A DNA stretch of 64,000 bases from Methanolobus sp. WCC4. Its GTDB lineage: Archaea > Halobacteriota > Methanosarcinia > Methanosarcinales > Methanosarcinaceae. Below the pieces are notes generated by a model. It was not told the origin of the DNA and searched no databases. It saw only the letters and a program-made list of their open reading frames with translations. The translations under genes and the position numbers were made by a program. Where the stretch lies: contig NZ_CP150629.1 of the NCBI RefSeq assembly GCF_038022665.1, forward strand, positions 1,904,480-1,968,479, in the 5' to 3' direction. How positions within the stretch are numbered: the first letter of the stretch is position 1; every line of letters begins with the position of its first letter. Of this stretch, positions 35,952 to 45,537 are shown piece after piece.

Positions 35952-38612
35952 CTATCGTCCTTTATTTTCCCTGGATTGTTTATGCAACTTCTTTTCCGCT
36001 TCGATCAGGAAGAATACAGTACTTGAGATCAGTATGATCGCTATCCAGTCTGAGATATCGAGCGGAGAGGTTCTCAGGACAGTATTCATCATGGAACTAT
36101 ATGTAATGAAAAATTGCAATGACAGCACAATGAATATCCCGCCAAGCATTGCACGGTTCGAGAACAAGCGATCCAGGACATTCTCATAGATGGATTTTGA
36201 AGTGAAGAGGTAGAATATCTCAAAAAGGACAATGGTGTTCAGGACAATTGTCTGTGCCTTTGATATATCGACACCTGCACCTGTCTTTTCGAAGAAGAGC
36301 AGGAAACTTGCAGTTACCATCAAAAGTGCTACGATCACTATCCTTTGTTTTATCACCGGGAGAAGCAATGGCTCATCCGGTGGTCTTGGTGCTCTCATAA
36401 GGAGGTTCCTTTCCTTTGGTTCGAATACAATGGGAACACCAAGTCCAATAGCTGTGACAGTATTGATCCACAGGATATGGATAGGTAACAGTGGAGGGTT
36501 TGTGATCCCTAACAATACTGCTGTCATAATGGCAAGTCCTTCGGCTGCATTGGTCGGTAAGGTCCAGAGAACTACCTTCTGTATCTTGTCATAGACATCC
36601 CTTCCTTCCTCCACAGCATTGACGATCGATGCGAAATTATCATCTGCAAGGACCATGTCAGAAGCTTCTTTTGCAACCTCGGTACCGGACATACCCATAG
36701 CCACACCTATGTCCGCTTTTTTAAGGGCAGGCGCATCATTGATACCATCCCCGGTAACAGCCACCACATCTCCTTTCTTCTGGAGCAGGCCTACAATACG
36801 GGATTTGTCTTCAGGGGATGTACGGGCAAAGACCGATATCGTTCCCAGTTCCCCGGAAAGATGTTCATCGGACATGGCTCCCAGGTCCGACCCGGATAAA
36901 ACACCACCAGTTTTGATCCCAAGCTGTCCGGCAATGCTGTTTGCTGTAAGGACATGGTCTCCGGTGATCATTATAACCCTGATGCCTGCAGTATTGCACT
37001 TTTTTATCGCTTCCCTGGCCTCTTCCCGTGGCGGGTCCATCATACCCTGTAATCCAAGGAAGATAAGGTCATGTATATCTTCAGGAGCCATCTCCTTCTT
37101 ATTGACATCCATATGCCTGTATGCCATTGCTATGACACGCAATCCCCTTGACGCCATTTCGGAAGCTGCTTCAAGTATCTTTCCACCATGAAGGTCTGTT
37201 TCGTTCTCTCCGTCATACCGAGAGGTGCACATGCTCACTATCTTTTCAGGAGAGCCTTTTACATAAATGATGTTCGTACCCTCATCCGGTTCATTCAGAG
37301 TTGCCATGAACATCTTCTCTGATTCAAAGGGAATTGAATCCAGCCTTGGGAGATGGAATGCCGACAACTTTCTTCCTGATACGAGCAATGCACGTTCTGT
37401 GGGGTCTCCGTCAATACCGCCATCTTCCTTCATGTAGGCATCATTGCACAGGGCTCCGGCCTTGAGTGTCTGTACAAGCGAGGGATACTTCGCTGCATCT
37501 ATGGGCTGTCCATTCTGAAAGAAACCACCTTCTATGGAGTATCCATCGCCTGTAACCGAGAACATGCCTTCTGAGGTGTATATTGAGACCACGGTCATCT
37601 GATTCATCGTGAGAGTGCCGGTCTTGTCGGAACAGATGACACTTGCCGAACCCAATGTTTCAACAGATGGCAGGTTCCTTACAATAGCGTTCTTCGATGC
37701 CATGGCTTTTACACCAATAGCAAGGGATATGGTGATAAGTGCAGGCAATCCTTCAGGGATAGCTGCCACAGCCATGCTTACAGTGGCAAGGAATATTTCC
37801 AGATCCTCAAAACCCTGATATCTCCCGACAAAGTATGTGATGATCGAAAGTAGTATGATGACAAGGAAAAGCTTCTTTCCCAGGCGGTCGATCGTGCGTG
37901 TGAGGGGAGTGGATATTGTCTCTGTTTCCCTGATAAGTTCCGATATCTTACCTATCTCGGTCCTGATGCCAGTGGATACTACCACACCCATGCCGGTGCC
38001 ATGTGTGATCAGTGTTGCGGAAAATGCCATGTTCTTCTGGTCACCAAGGGGTACATCCTCGCCTGTCAGGGCAATTGTATCCTTTTCAGCGGCCACGGAT
38101 TCACCGGTAAGGGCCGATTCATCTATACTGAGATTCCTGGTCTGGAACAAACGAAGGTCTGCCGGAACCCTTGCTCCCGCCTCAAGCAGCACGACATCAC
38201 CGACGACAAGTTCCCGGCTATGGATCTGCTCACGCAGACCGTCCCTCAGAACAGTGGCTTCCGGTTGCATCATCTTTGCAAGAAGTTCAAGGGCATTCTC
38301 CGCTTTTCTTTCCTGCACGAAACCTATGATGGCATTGGCAAGAACAACACCTGTAATAACAGCAGAATCCGCATATTCATCCAGAAGGAATGTGACAACT
38401 GCTGCAGTTATCAGTACATAGATAAGAGGATTTTTGAATTGCTTTAAGAACAGGTACAATGGCCCGTGTTTTTTCTTAGTTTCAACTTCGTTGTAACCAT
38501 GCTTTGAAAGACGGAGGCTCGCCTCTTCTTCTTTCAATCCTTCCTTTCCCGTCTCAAGAAGAGTAAAGGTCTCTTCCGGACCTGTGCGGTACCAGCTAAC
38601 CTCCCCACTCAT
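35952..38612 (-). CDS. P-type (type II) cation-transporting ATPase
   Basis: The ATG at 38612 gives 886 residues; the longer frame starts with TTG and is unlikely. All domains are present: actuator TGES (169-172), PEGLP in helix 4 (286-290), the phosphorylated Asp329 in SDKTGTLTMN, nucleotide domain and GDGINDAPALKKADIGVAMG hinge, and about ten membrane helices. The PEGLP motif and overall length are those of type II calcium/proton/sodium pumps. It should export a cation across the membrane using ATP; the ion cannot be fixed by eye. It is divergently transcribed from RuBisCO with about 150 bases between. Confidence 0.9.
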   Translation of the reverse strand: MSGEVSWYRTGPEETFTLLETGKEGLKEEEASLRLSKHGYNEVETKKKHGPLYLFLKQFKNPLIYVLITAAVVTFLLDEYADSAVITGVVLANAIIGFVQERKAENALELLAKMMQPEATVLRDGLREQIHSRELVVGDVVLLEAGARVPADLRLFQTRNLSIDESALTGESVAAEKDTIALTGEDVPLGDQKNMAFSATLITHGTGMGVVVSTGIRTEIGKISELIRETETISTPLTRTIDRLGKKLFLVIILLSIITYFVGRYQGFEDLEIFLATVSMAVAAIPEGLPALITISLAIGVKAMASKNAIVRNLPSVETLGSASVICSDKTGTLTMNQMTVVSIYTSEGMFSVTGDGYSIEGGFFQNGQPIDAAKYPSLVQTLKAGALCNDAYMKEDGGIDGDPTERALLVSGRKLSAFHLPRLDSIPFESEKMFMATLNEPDEGTNIIYVKGSPEKIVSMCTSRYDGENETDLHGGKILEAASEMASRGLRVIAMAYRHMDVNKKEMAPEDIHDLIFLGLQGMMDPPREEAREAIKKCNTAGIRVIMITGDHVLTANSIAGQLGIKTGGVLSGSDLGAMSDEHLSGELGTISVFARTSPEDKSRIVGLLQKKGDVVAVTGDGINDAPALKKADIGVAMGMSGTEVAKEASDMVLADDNFASIVNAVEEGRDVYDKIQKVVLWTLPTNAAEGLAIMTAVLLGITNPPLLPIHILWINTVTAIGLGVPIVFEPKERNLLMRAPRPPDEPLLLPVIKQRIVIVALLMVTASFLLFFEKTGAGVDISKAQTIVLNTIVLFEIFYLFTSKSIYENVLDRLFSNRAMLGGIFIVLSLQFFITYSSMMNTVLRTSPLDISDWIAIILISSTVFFLIEAEKKLHKQSRENKGR

Positions 38613-38768
38613 AAATGAATGTGGTCGTTCTTTAGTTAAAAAAATTTGCAATACCGTGCGATATTCGGGAAAAAAGTATTATCCTATTTTCATCATGTTT
38701 TCATCCCGGTCTCAGGAACGGTCAAACATTCCAAAAACTAAAATAGATTGCAGACTTTTTTCCTTTAT

Positions 38769-40208
38769 ATGAGTTCTATTCACGAAGATCTGGTCAAGTC
38801 GCTCAATCCGAAACAGGAAGCATATGTGAATCTGGAGTTGCCGGAACCCACCAACGGAGAATACCTTCTCAGTGTCTTCCGTCTGGTGCCTGGAGGTAAG
38901 TTCAATGTATTGCAGGCTGCTGCTGAGGTTGCTGCTGAATCGTCCACTGGGACGAATTTCAAGGTCAATACAGAGACACCATTCTCAAGGACCATGAACG
39001 CGCTGGTCTACCAGCTGGACCTTGACAGGGAACTTGTATGGATAGCATATCCGTGGAGGCTCTTTGACAGGGGAGGGAATGTCCAGAATATACTCACCTA
39101 CATTGTGGGCAACATTCTCGGAATGAAGGAGGTTGCAGCTCTTAAACTCCTTGATGTATGGTTCCCTCCATCCATGCTGGAACAGTATGATGGTCCTGGT
39201 TTTACAGTGGACGATATGCGCAGGTATCTCAATGTGTACGACAGGCCGATCCTCGGGACCATCGTCAAACCGAAGATGGGACTCACATCTGCAGAGTATG
39301 CAGAGGTCTGTTATGATTTCTGGGCAGGCGGTGGTGATTTTGTCAAGAATGATGAACCACAGGCCAACCAGGATTTCTGTCCCTATGAGAAGATGGTAGC
39401 TCATGTAAAGGAGGCTATGGACAAGGCTGTAAGGGAAACAGGACAGAAGAAAGTGCATTCATTCAACGTCTCTGCCGCAGATTTCGATACCATGATCGAA
39501 AGGTGTGAGATGATAGTCAATGCAGGTTTCGAACCCGGAAGTTATGCATTCCTCATTGACGGTATAACTGCCGGATGGATGGCCGTACAGACTCTCAGGC
39601 GCAGGTATCCTGATGTCTTCATCCACTTCCACAGGGCAGCTCACGGTGCTTTCACAAGACCTGAGAACCCCCTTGGATTCTCTGTGCTGGTACTCTCAAA
39701 GTTCGCAAGACTTGCAGGTGCTTCAGGTATTCACACAGGTACTGCTGGTGTGGGTAAGATGAAGGGAACACCGGAAGAGGATGTCGTTGCAGCCCATGAG
39801 ATCCAGTATATGAGTGCAGAGGGTCATTTCTTCACACAGAGCTGGTCAAAGATACCTGAAACGGATAAGGATGCCATAGCTATTGTCAATGAAGATATTG
39901 CGCATCACGTGGTACTCGAGGATGATAGCTGGAGAGGCATGAAGAAATGCTGTCCTATCGTATCAGGTGGCCTGAATCCTGTGAGGCTAAAGCCATTCAT
40001 CGATGTGATGGGAAATGTTGATTTCATAACCACCATGGGTTCAGGTGTACATGCTCACCCTGAAGGCACACAGGCAGGAGCAAAGGCCCTTGTACAGGCA
40101 TGTGATGCCTACCTTAGAGGTGTGGATATAGAGGAATATGCTAAGGACCATAAGGAACTGGCACAGGCAATTGAGTTCTTCACAAAGGCAGCGAAAGATG
40201 CAATGTGA
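38769..40208 (+). CDS. rbcL: Form III ribulose-1,5-bisphosphate carboxylase/oxygenase
   Basis: The 479-residue protein matches methanogen form III RuBisCO along its whole length. The catalytic lysine Lys167 lies in GTIVKPKMG, the carbamylated Lys193 with Asp195 and Glu196 in GGGDFVKNDEP, and later segments HFHRAAHGAF and SGIHTGTAGVGKM are intact. The ATG at 38769 was chosen over the in-frame start at 38748. In archaea this enzyme works with AMP phosphorylase and ribose-1,5-bisphosphate isomerase in nucleoside salvage, turning ribulose bisphosphate and CO2 into 3-phosphoglycerate. Neither partner gene is in the window. Confidence 0.95.
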   Translation: MSSIHEDLVKSLNPKQEAYVNLELPEPTNGEYLLSVFRLVPGGKFNVLQAAAEVAAESSTGTNFKVNTETPFSRTMNALVYQLDLDRELVWIAYPWRLFDRGGNVQNILTYIVGNILGMKEVAALKLLDVWFPPSMLEQYDGPGFTVDDMRRYLNVYDRPILGTIVKPKMGLTSAEYAEVCYDFWAGGGDFVKNDEPQANQDFCPYEKMVAHVKEAMDKAVRETGQKKVHSFNVSAADFDTMIERCEMIVNAGFEPGSYAFLIDGITAGWMAVQTLRRRYPDVFIHFHRAAHGAFTRPENPLGFSVLVLSKFARLAGASGIHTGTAGVGKMKGTPEEDVVAAHEIQYMSAEGHFFTQSWSKIPETDKDAIAIVNEDIAHHVVLEDDSWRGMKKCCPIVSGGLNPVRLKPFIDVMGNVDFITTMGSGVHAHPEGTQAGAKALVQACDAYLRGVDIEEYAKDHKELAQAIEFFTKAAKDAM

Positions 40209-40250
40209 TCACCAATAGCATTCAATATACGGTAAAAAGGACTGTTGAAT

Positions 40251-41021
40251 ATGAGAATAAGGGAACTTGTGGACTGGAACATCTACTGGTTCCTCTTCGT
40301 GCTTGGAGAGCTTTCCTTCCTTGCATCTTTCCCCTATTCTATAACAATGTCAAAGGAATTCCTGTATGATCTGGGAGTTTCTTTGCCCAGTTTATTGGCA
40401 ACACAATTCATTCGGTCTACGGTCATTTTGATGATCGCCATATTCACAGGTCTTTATCTTGGAAAAAAAGTGGGTCTGGAAACACCGATTCTCAGTTCAT
40501 TATCTGAAAAAAAAGAATTCCCTTCTGAAACGACTTCTATTGTGAAGCTGTCCATTCTCATGGGTCTGTTCCTGTCCATTGTATTGTTCGTTCTTGACTA
40601 TTTTGTATTTTCAATGTTCACTGAACCTCTCATAACCTTTCTGACAACACCACCATTATGGCAACGTTTACTGTATTCCATATACGCAGGTATTGTAGAA
40701 GAGATAGTGCTGAGATTCTTGCTGGTTACACTACTCGTGTGGATCTCGTGGAAGATAAGGAAGACAGCAGATGGTCAGCCAACCAAAACCGGTGTGTTGA
40801 TCTCAATAGTGCTGATAAGTCTCATATATGCTATTGGATATCTGGTATCGTACTCACCATTGTTGATGGATCAGATACTTGCTTTACGTTTTGTAGTCCT
40901 GAACGGTATAGCAGGCATGGTTATGGGGTGGTTATACTGGAAAAAAGGACTTGAGGCATCACTCTTAGCAAACCTGACTGCAAGTTTTATGTTGTTCGTC
41001 GTTTTTGGCTCATTCTTTTGA
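40251..41021 (+). CDS. CPBP-like membrane protein lacking the metal histidines
   Basis: The 256-residue protein has about seven membrane helices. GIVEEIVLRFLLV contains the EExxxR motif (Glu150, Glu151, Arg155) of the CPBP/Abi intramembrane protease family. The two later histidines expected in this family are replaced: LIYAIGYL has Tyr197 in place of His, and LLANLTAS has Asn241. It is therefore probably not a working metalloprotease, or it is a distant relative. It starts 42 bases after RuBisCO on the same strand, so cotranscription is possible. Confidence 0.7.
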   Translation: MRIRELVDWNIYWFLFVLGELSFLASFPYSITMSKEFLYDLGVSLPSLLATQFIRSTVILMIAIFTGLYLGKKVGLETPILSSLSEKKEFPSETTSIVKLSILMGLFLSIVLFVLDYFVFSMFTEPLITFLTTPPLWQRLLYSIYAGIVEEIVLRFLLVTLLVWISWKIRKTADGQPTKTGVLISIVLISLIYAIGYLVSYSPLLMDQILALRFVVLNGIAGMVMGWLYWKKGLEASLLANLTASFMLFVVFGSFF

Positions 41022-41614
41022 TAGAGGATAAGCCTGTTAATCAAAATGTTAAGTGCGATATAGCAATTAAAAGTAGATGTCACTGATATTTCGATATTAG
41101 TGAAAAGTAGAGGGGAAATAAGTAATGACAATAACCCCGTTCCTTCAAGGAACTATTTCCCCTGTCGCTCATACTCCATCTTATATTCAGATAATTGTGA
41201 TACAACTAAAGCCTGAACGTAACAAACCCTGTGTGTGTGGTGTGGGAGTAATGTGAGAGTGGGTCTGTTAACGTTCCAGTTTGTTTGTTTTTAGCTTCAG
41301 TTGTTTTCAATCAAGTCAAAGATCGTACCACCGATCGGTCATACAGCCGGTCTGCACTTCAGATCATGTGGCTGCAATCACTAGTATATTTTTCAGCTAT
41401 ATAAATATATGTATTGTTTAGTATATAATGAGTATGATGATGATGATATAGGTGATTTAGACTGTTCTATAAAAACAAGTACAAGAGCTATAAAATAGAT
41501 GTTTTGTGGAAAAAAAGAAAAACTGTATTTCCTGAAAATTGTTGGCAGGGTCAGAGATTGTCTCATCCCCTGACATCTGCCTGTGATAAAAATATAAAAT
41601 AAAAACAATCTGAT
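41022..41614. other. Intergenic region with a nested inverted repeat
   Basis: About 590 bases without a gene between a rightward and a leftward gene. Besides the nested repeat at 41111-41163 it has a 10-base palindrome ACCGATCGGT at 41331-41340 and a GT-rich stretch near 41230. No coding sequence is convincing; an untranslated RNA is possible. Confidence 0.45.
41111..41163. repeat. Nested hairpin, possible terminator or small RNA
   Basis: AGGGGAAATA (41111-41120) pairs perfectly with TATTTCCCCT (41154-41163). Directly inside the right arm, GTTCC (41139-41143) pairs with GGAAC (41149-41153). The left side leaves 18 unpaired bases. It lies 90 bases after the CPBP-like gene and could terminate it or be part of a separate RNA. 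Confidence 0.4.
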
Positions 41615-42040
41615 CTAAGCTTCTACAACTTTGATCTTAAATGTCAGCGTCTTGCCGGCAAGAGGATGGTTCAGGTCGAACGTGACCTCATCATCAGTAA
41701 GAGCAATCACTTTTGCAGGCATAGGTTCCCCATGTGGCGTCTGCACGAAGAATGTCTTACCAATCTCCATCACCATATCGTTGCTTTGAACAAGGTCTCT
41801 GGATACAGTGTCAACCAGTGAGGACTTATGTTCACCATATGCTTCTTCAGGAGGAATTGTGATCTCTGTCTCATCACCGACTTCCAGCCCCATTACTGCA
41901 TCGTCAAATCCCTTTATTACCTGACCGGAGCCTACTGTGAATTCCAGAGGCTGTCTTCCCTCGGATGAATCGAAAACAGAGCCGTCTTCAAGCATTCCTG
42001 TATAGTCTACCTTTACTGTATCGCCGTCTTTTATTGTCAA
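41615..42040 (-). CDS. FKBP-type (SlyD-like) peptidyl-prolyl isomerase
   Basis: The 141-residue protein starts at a TTG (no upstream ATG or GTG in frame). The FKBP core is clear: VKVDYTGMLEDGSVFDSSEG, then PLEFTVGSGQVIKGFDDAVM and EITIPPEEAYGEH. The insert (about residues 72-120) is the IF chaperone domain of SlyD-like and archaeal short FKBPs, and DLNHPLAGKTLTF closes the fold. It helps proteins fold in the cytoplasm by turning prolyl bonds. It has no metal-binding His-rich tail. Confidence 0.9.
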   Translation of the reverse strand: MTIKDGDTVKVDYTGMLEDGSVFDSSEGRQPLEFTVGSGQVIKGFDDAVMGLEVGDETEITIPPEEAYGEHKSSLVDTVSRDLVQSNDMVMEIGKTFFVQTPHGEPMPAKVIALTDDEVTFDLNHPLAGKTLTFKIKVVEA

Positions 42041-42108
42041 TCTATCAACTCTGTGTTTTTGAAGTAGCCGACCTTACTTAGGTATTTTGGTATATCAAAA
42101 TGAGGCGA

Positions 42109-42666
42109 TCAGCTCTTTTTCATCAGGACAGCCCTGCTGAAGAATATCTCTGGCCTTTCGAGAGCAACAAATCCCAGAGCTTCAGCTTTTGAGATAGTGT
42201 TCTTAAAAGCCCTTCCTGAAACATGCAGGTATGGTTCGCATATCAATAAAAGTCCATCTGGTTTCAGGATCTCCTTTATTTCAGCAAGGGTCTTTTTCTG
42301 ATCTGGAACCTCATGCAGCATGTAAAAAGTGTTAACAAGGTCCACCTTCTCAGAGATGCCGATCCTGTCAGCTTCACATTTATGCAGGATGATGCGTTTT
42401 TCGAGTTTAGTTCCCTGAACTTTATTCCTGACCTTCTGAAGCATTCCTTCCTGCAAATCAACAGCAATTACTTTCCCTGAAGCGCCTACGAGTTTTGCCA
42501 GCACCACTGAGAAGAATCCCGGGCCGCAACCAAGGTCGAGTACCGTCATACCTTCTTTCACAAATGGTCCCATTATGGTTTCGGGATTCTGAAGCTTCCT
42601 TCGGAATCTGTTGTCAAGGATGCCTGCGATCTCAGCAGGACATACATGTACATTCTTAAGGTCCAC
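42109..42666 (-). CDS. Class I SAM-dependent methyltransferase
   Basis: The GTG at 42666 lies after GGAG and gives 185 residues. The SAM-binding motif I is VLDLGCGPGFFSV, with motif II KVIAVDLQEGM and post-motif DLVNTFYMLHEVPD. It is a Methyltransf_11/31-type enzyme acting on an unknown substrate. The gene overlaps the end of the HD-domain gene by 11 bases, so the two are translated together. Confidence 0.85.
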   Translation of the reverse strand: MDLKNVHVCPAEIAGILDNRFRRKLQNPETIMGPFVKEGMTVLDLGCGPGFFSVVLAKLVGASGKVIAVDLQEGMLQKVRNKVQGTKLEKRIILHKCEADRIGISEKVDLVNTFYMLHEVPDQKKTLAEIKEILKPDGLLLICEPYLHVSGRAFKNTISKAEALGFVALERPEIFFSRAVLMKKS

Positions 42667-43456
42667 TGGTCTTGTTCTCCAGAATATTGTCTATGTAATT
42701 CTCAAGATGAGAATGAAGCTCATCTATCTCTTTACTTTGAGGCAAAACAGCAATTATCTTCTCTATGTATCCTCTCTCGCGGAGAAGCTGCATGGCTTTA
42801 ACGGTATTCATATCGAATACCCATGCCAGACGGGTCAGGTTCAGGTCATTGTAATTCCTGACATCCTGCATGCTTGCTATCTTATTGTTCATCAGGTCAT
42901 CAATAATGACCTTTGAGTATCCGTGCGTATCTGGCATCTCCTGATCGAGTGCGGAATTCGGGGATTCTGCCCTGATCGCAAAGTGGTCAGTGAAGACCTT
43001 ATAGATATCAAGTTTATCCGCATCCCTTATGATACGTGAATGCAGATGGGTCTTCTTATCTGGTATATCAGGAAGAATATGCATATTGTGGCAGCCGATC
43101 GCTGTAAGGATAAGCTTCTGTTCACTGGCTGGCAAATTGGAAAGTACTTTCTCTTCCTTCAGAACCCTTACTCCAAGATTTGCATGGTTCTCTGAGTCGG
43201 AATCCCTGAATGTCCTGTATTTCCTGATCTGCTCGAAGCGACCAATATCATGAAAAAGAGCGATCGTCCTTGCCAGAAATAAGTCCTCATCATCAAGTTT
43301 CCCAGCTTCAGCGATCAGAACAGCATTCTCAACGACCCTGAGGCTATGTTCCTCTTTCAGGATTATGTTCTGCTGGATGAAGTCATCATCTGTATAGAAT
43401 GACCTGACATATTCCTGAAACCACTCACTGAGATTCCCAAACTCATTTCCTTTCAT
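42656..43456 (-). CDS. HD-domain phosphohydrolase
   Basis: The 266-residue protein starts after GGAAGTAA. It has the HD motif in ALFHDIGRFEQ, an upstream His in EHSLRVVENAVLIAE and a downstream IRDADKLDIYKVF Asp. This is the HD metal-dependent phosphohydrolase fold, probably acting on a nucleotide or phosphoester in the cytoplasm. It is coupled to the downstream methyltransferase gene. Confidence 0.85.
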   Translation of the reverse strand: MKGNEFGNLSEWFQEYVRSFYTDDDFIQQNIILKEEHSLRVVENAVLIAEAGKLDDEDLFLARTIALFHDIGRFEQIRKYRTFRDSDSENHANLGVRVLKEEKVLSNLPASEQKLILTAIGCHNMHILPDIPDKKTHLHSRIIRDADKLDIYKVFTDHFAIRAESPNSALDQEMPDTHGYSKVIIDDLMNNKIASMQDVRNYNDLNLTRLAWVFDMNTVKAMQLLRERGYIEKIIAVLPQSKEIDELHSHLENYIDNILENKTSGP

Positions 43457-43556
43457 TTACTTCCTGAAGGTTTCGTTAAGTATTAGGTCTTTTGTGTGTC
43501 CGGGAAAATGCTCTAATAAAATATTCCATATAGTTTCTTTAAAAAGGCAGTATAAT

Positions 43557-44231
43557 ATGAATAAAGAAATCGAAGAAATGAAAAACAGGTTGATAGAAGC
43601 CTATCATTCTTCCAGGAATGAAGAGCAGGCATTCCAGATGTCTGCCTATATGAAGAACCAGTTCCCGTTCTTAGGTACAAAGAAGCCTCAAAGGACAGTT
43701 TTACAAAAGCAGTTCATAAAGCAGTCCAGAAAGAATAAAATAGCCGACTGGGAGTTCATATTTCAACTATGGGAACTGCCGGAGAGGGAATTCCAATATC
43801 TTGCTCAGGACATCCTTATCGCTCTGGCCGGTGAACTCCGAGAGACCGATATTGATAATGTTGAGCATCTGATCATCACAAGGTCATGGTGGGATACTGT
43901 GGATGCCCTTGCATCAAACGTTGTCGGGAAGATGTGTCTCAATCATTCCACATTGAAAGAGAGTACTATACCTGTATGGAGCAAAAGCAACAACATGTGG
44001 CTTTCAAGGGCTGCCATATTATTCCAGTTGAAATATAAGGAAGAAACGGATACAGATCTGCTCAGGAAGGTCATTTTAGATAATACAGGCTCTGATGAGT
44101 TCTTCATCAACAAGGCGATCGGCTGGGCATTGAGGCAGTATTCAAAGACCGATGATCAGTGGGTAAAGGACTTCATAGAGCATCATGAGCTGCATCCTCT
44201 GAGCATCAGGGAAGGTAGCAAGTATCTGTGA
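43557..44231 (+). CDS. AlkD-like DNA alkylation repair protein
   Basis: The ATG at 43557 follows AAAAAGG and gives 224 residues; an upstream start at 43494 would add 21 residues without a site. The protein is all-helical HEAT-like repeats typical of AlkD: WELPEREFQYLAQDIL, SWWDTVDALASNVVG, MWLSRAAILFQLKYKE and FINKAIGWALRQYSK. The Trp-Asp pair in the second segment and the final Arg correspond to residues that hold the damaged base in AlkD. It should remove bulky or cationic alkylated bases from DNA. Confidence 0.87.
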   Translation: MNKEIEEMKNRLIEAYHSSRNEEQAFQMSAYMKNQFPFLGTKKPQRTVLQKQFIKQSRKNKIADWEFIFQLWELPEREFQYLAQDILIALAGELRETDIDNVEHLIITRSWWDTVDALASNVVGKMCLNHSTLKESTIPVWSKSNNMWLSRAAILFQLKYKEETDTDLLRKVILDNTGSDEFFINKAIGWALRQYSKTDDQWVKDFIEHHELHPLSIREGSKYL

Positions 44232-44262
44232 AAAGAATATTTTGAATGCTCAAATTATGTAA

Positions 44263-44285
44263 AAGCATCCTTCAAAAGGATGCTT
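44263..44285. terminator. Perfect hairpin between convergent genes
   Basis: AAGCATCCTT (44263-44272) and AAGGATGCTT (44276-44285) form a perfect ten-base-pair stem with a three-base loop. It lies between the convergent AlkD-like gene and the surface protein gene, ten bases from the latter's stop codon, and is probably a bidirectional terminator. Confidence 0.6.
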
Positions 44286-44295
44286 GATCTTCCTG

Positions 44296-45537
44296 TTATT
44301 GTTTCCTCAGGAAAAGAATTGTAAAAATACCCAATGCACTTGCTGTGATCAGAGGTGTGGCTGTTGGAACAGCTTCTGGTTGTGCCAGTGCTCCCATATC
44401 GCTTACCAGGTACTCCCAGAAAGCATTTCCTTCTTCAGTTGTGTCATTGTAGCTGATAGATGCACCTTCCTGCTGGAAGGACATGAAGTCTACAAAACCC
44501 CCGTTCTCAATAGGTGTTATGTAGTTGAAGACAGCCACATTGTCGGCATTGATATTGACCTTAAGGTCGGATGTTGATAATGTAGTGCTTAGCGGCCGTA
44601 TCCTATTATATTGTTCTTCAGCTATCCAGTCTTTTTCAATAACATCGACCTCATCCCCGAAATACTCAGAGATGACCTTTCCACTGCATTTTTCCATCAA
44701 TATCAGGTGCTTGTATGAGTATTCATCATAGCCATCACCAACTATGTCCCTGACACCGTAGAAAACCGTCTGATAGTTATCCGTGCTTACCTCGGACCAG
44801 CTCCAGCCATGCATCTCCATTGGCCATGTTATCTCTGTGTTCGTCATTGATATCATGTGGTCCATATAGCTTTCACCCTGCACTACTGTATACTTTTTAC
44901 CATCAAGGACTATTGACCCACTAAGATCTCCACAGGCATGTTCGTACGTTATGAATCTCAATGGTTCTTCAGCCTGGTCCACGGTTTTGTCCGCATTGGT
45001 CTGGAATAACAGGTCCATTTCCATATCCTCACATGTGTAATTCAATTCATATCCCTGAGATTGCGAACCATTGTAGCTCTTCATGCCATCAGGGAACGTA
45101 TAGTCCACATAAGGTGTGTGTATCCCTACATAATTAGAAAGAAGAGCACGTGGAATATAAGTATCGGTCTTGTTGAAAAGTGCTGTACCATTATCGTAAT
45201 AGAGACCGTAGAAAGTAAGCATATAGGAGAGTTGTGTTCCATCAGAGGTCACCATTATGGGTGATTCCTGATGTGCCAGCACAACAAAGAAACCGAGATC
45301 CCTTTCTTCTCCATCATCTGCTACAAGCGTTGTATTCCCATTTAGATACCACCATTCTGCCATCATATTTGTAGTAAAGTCAGTGTCAAGGTATCCTCCT
45401 TCGGTGTAGTCTTCTTCAGTTCCCTGTATCAAGAACATCTCATCGGCTTCAGTGACCGCCGACGCTGTACCAATAAGAACTATAAAAATTAAAAATAAAA
45501 TCCCAAAACAAGATTTCAGATATTGTCTTATTTTCAT
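44296..45537 (-). CDS. Secreted CrtC/AttH lipocalin-like protein with VPxxxP sorting signal
   Basis: The ATG at 45537 follows GGGGGAA and gives 413 residues. A signal peptide (SCFGILFLIFIVLIGTASAV) leads into a two-lobed beta domain. MMAEWWYLNGNT, FFVVLAHQESP and MEMHGWSWSEVS are the hallmarks of the CrtC/AttH lipocalin-like family, which includes carotenoid hydratases but also many enzymes of unknown role. The C-terminus has VPTATP, a hydrophobic helix and a short basic end (LRKQ): the VPxxxP-CTERM signal that archaeosortase B is thought to cleave. It is therefore a surface-anchored protein. Its chemistry is unknown. Confidence 0.8.
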   Translation of the reverse strand: MKIRQYLKSCFGILFLIFIVLIGTASAVTEADEMFLIQGTEEDYTEGGYLDTDFTTNMMAEWWYLNGNTTLVADDGEERDLGFFVVLAHQESPIMVTSDGTQLSYMLTFYGLYYDNGTALFNKTDTYIPRALLSNYVGIHTPYVDYTFPDGMKSYNGSQSQGYELNYTCEDMEMDLLFQTNADKTVDQAEEPLRFITYEHACGDLSGSIVLDGKKYTVVQGESYMDHMISMTNTEITWPMEMHGWSWSEVSTDNYQTVFYGVRDIVGDGYDEYSYKHLILMEKCSGKVISEYFGDEVDVIEKDWIAEEQYNRIRPLSTTLSTSDLKVNINADNVAVFNYITPIENGGFVDFMSFQQEGASISYNDTTEEGNAFWEYLVSDMGALAQPEAVPTATPLITASALGIFTILFLRKQ

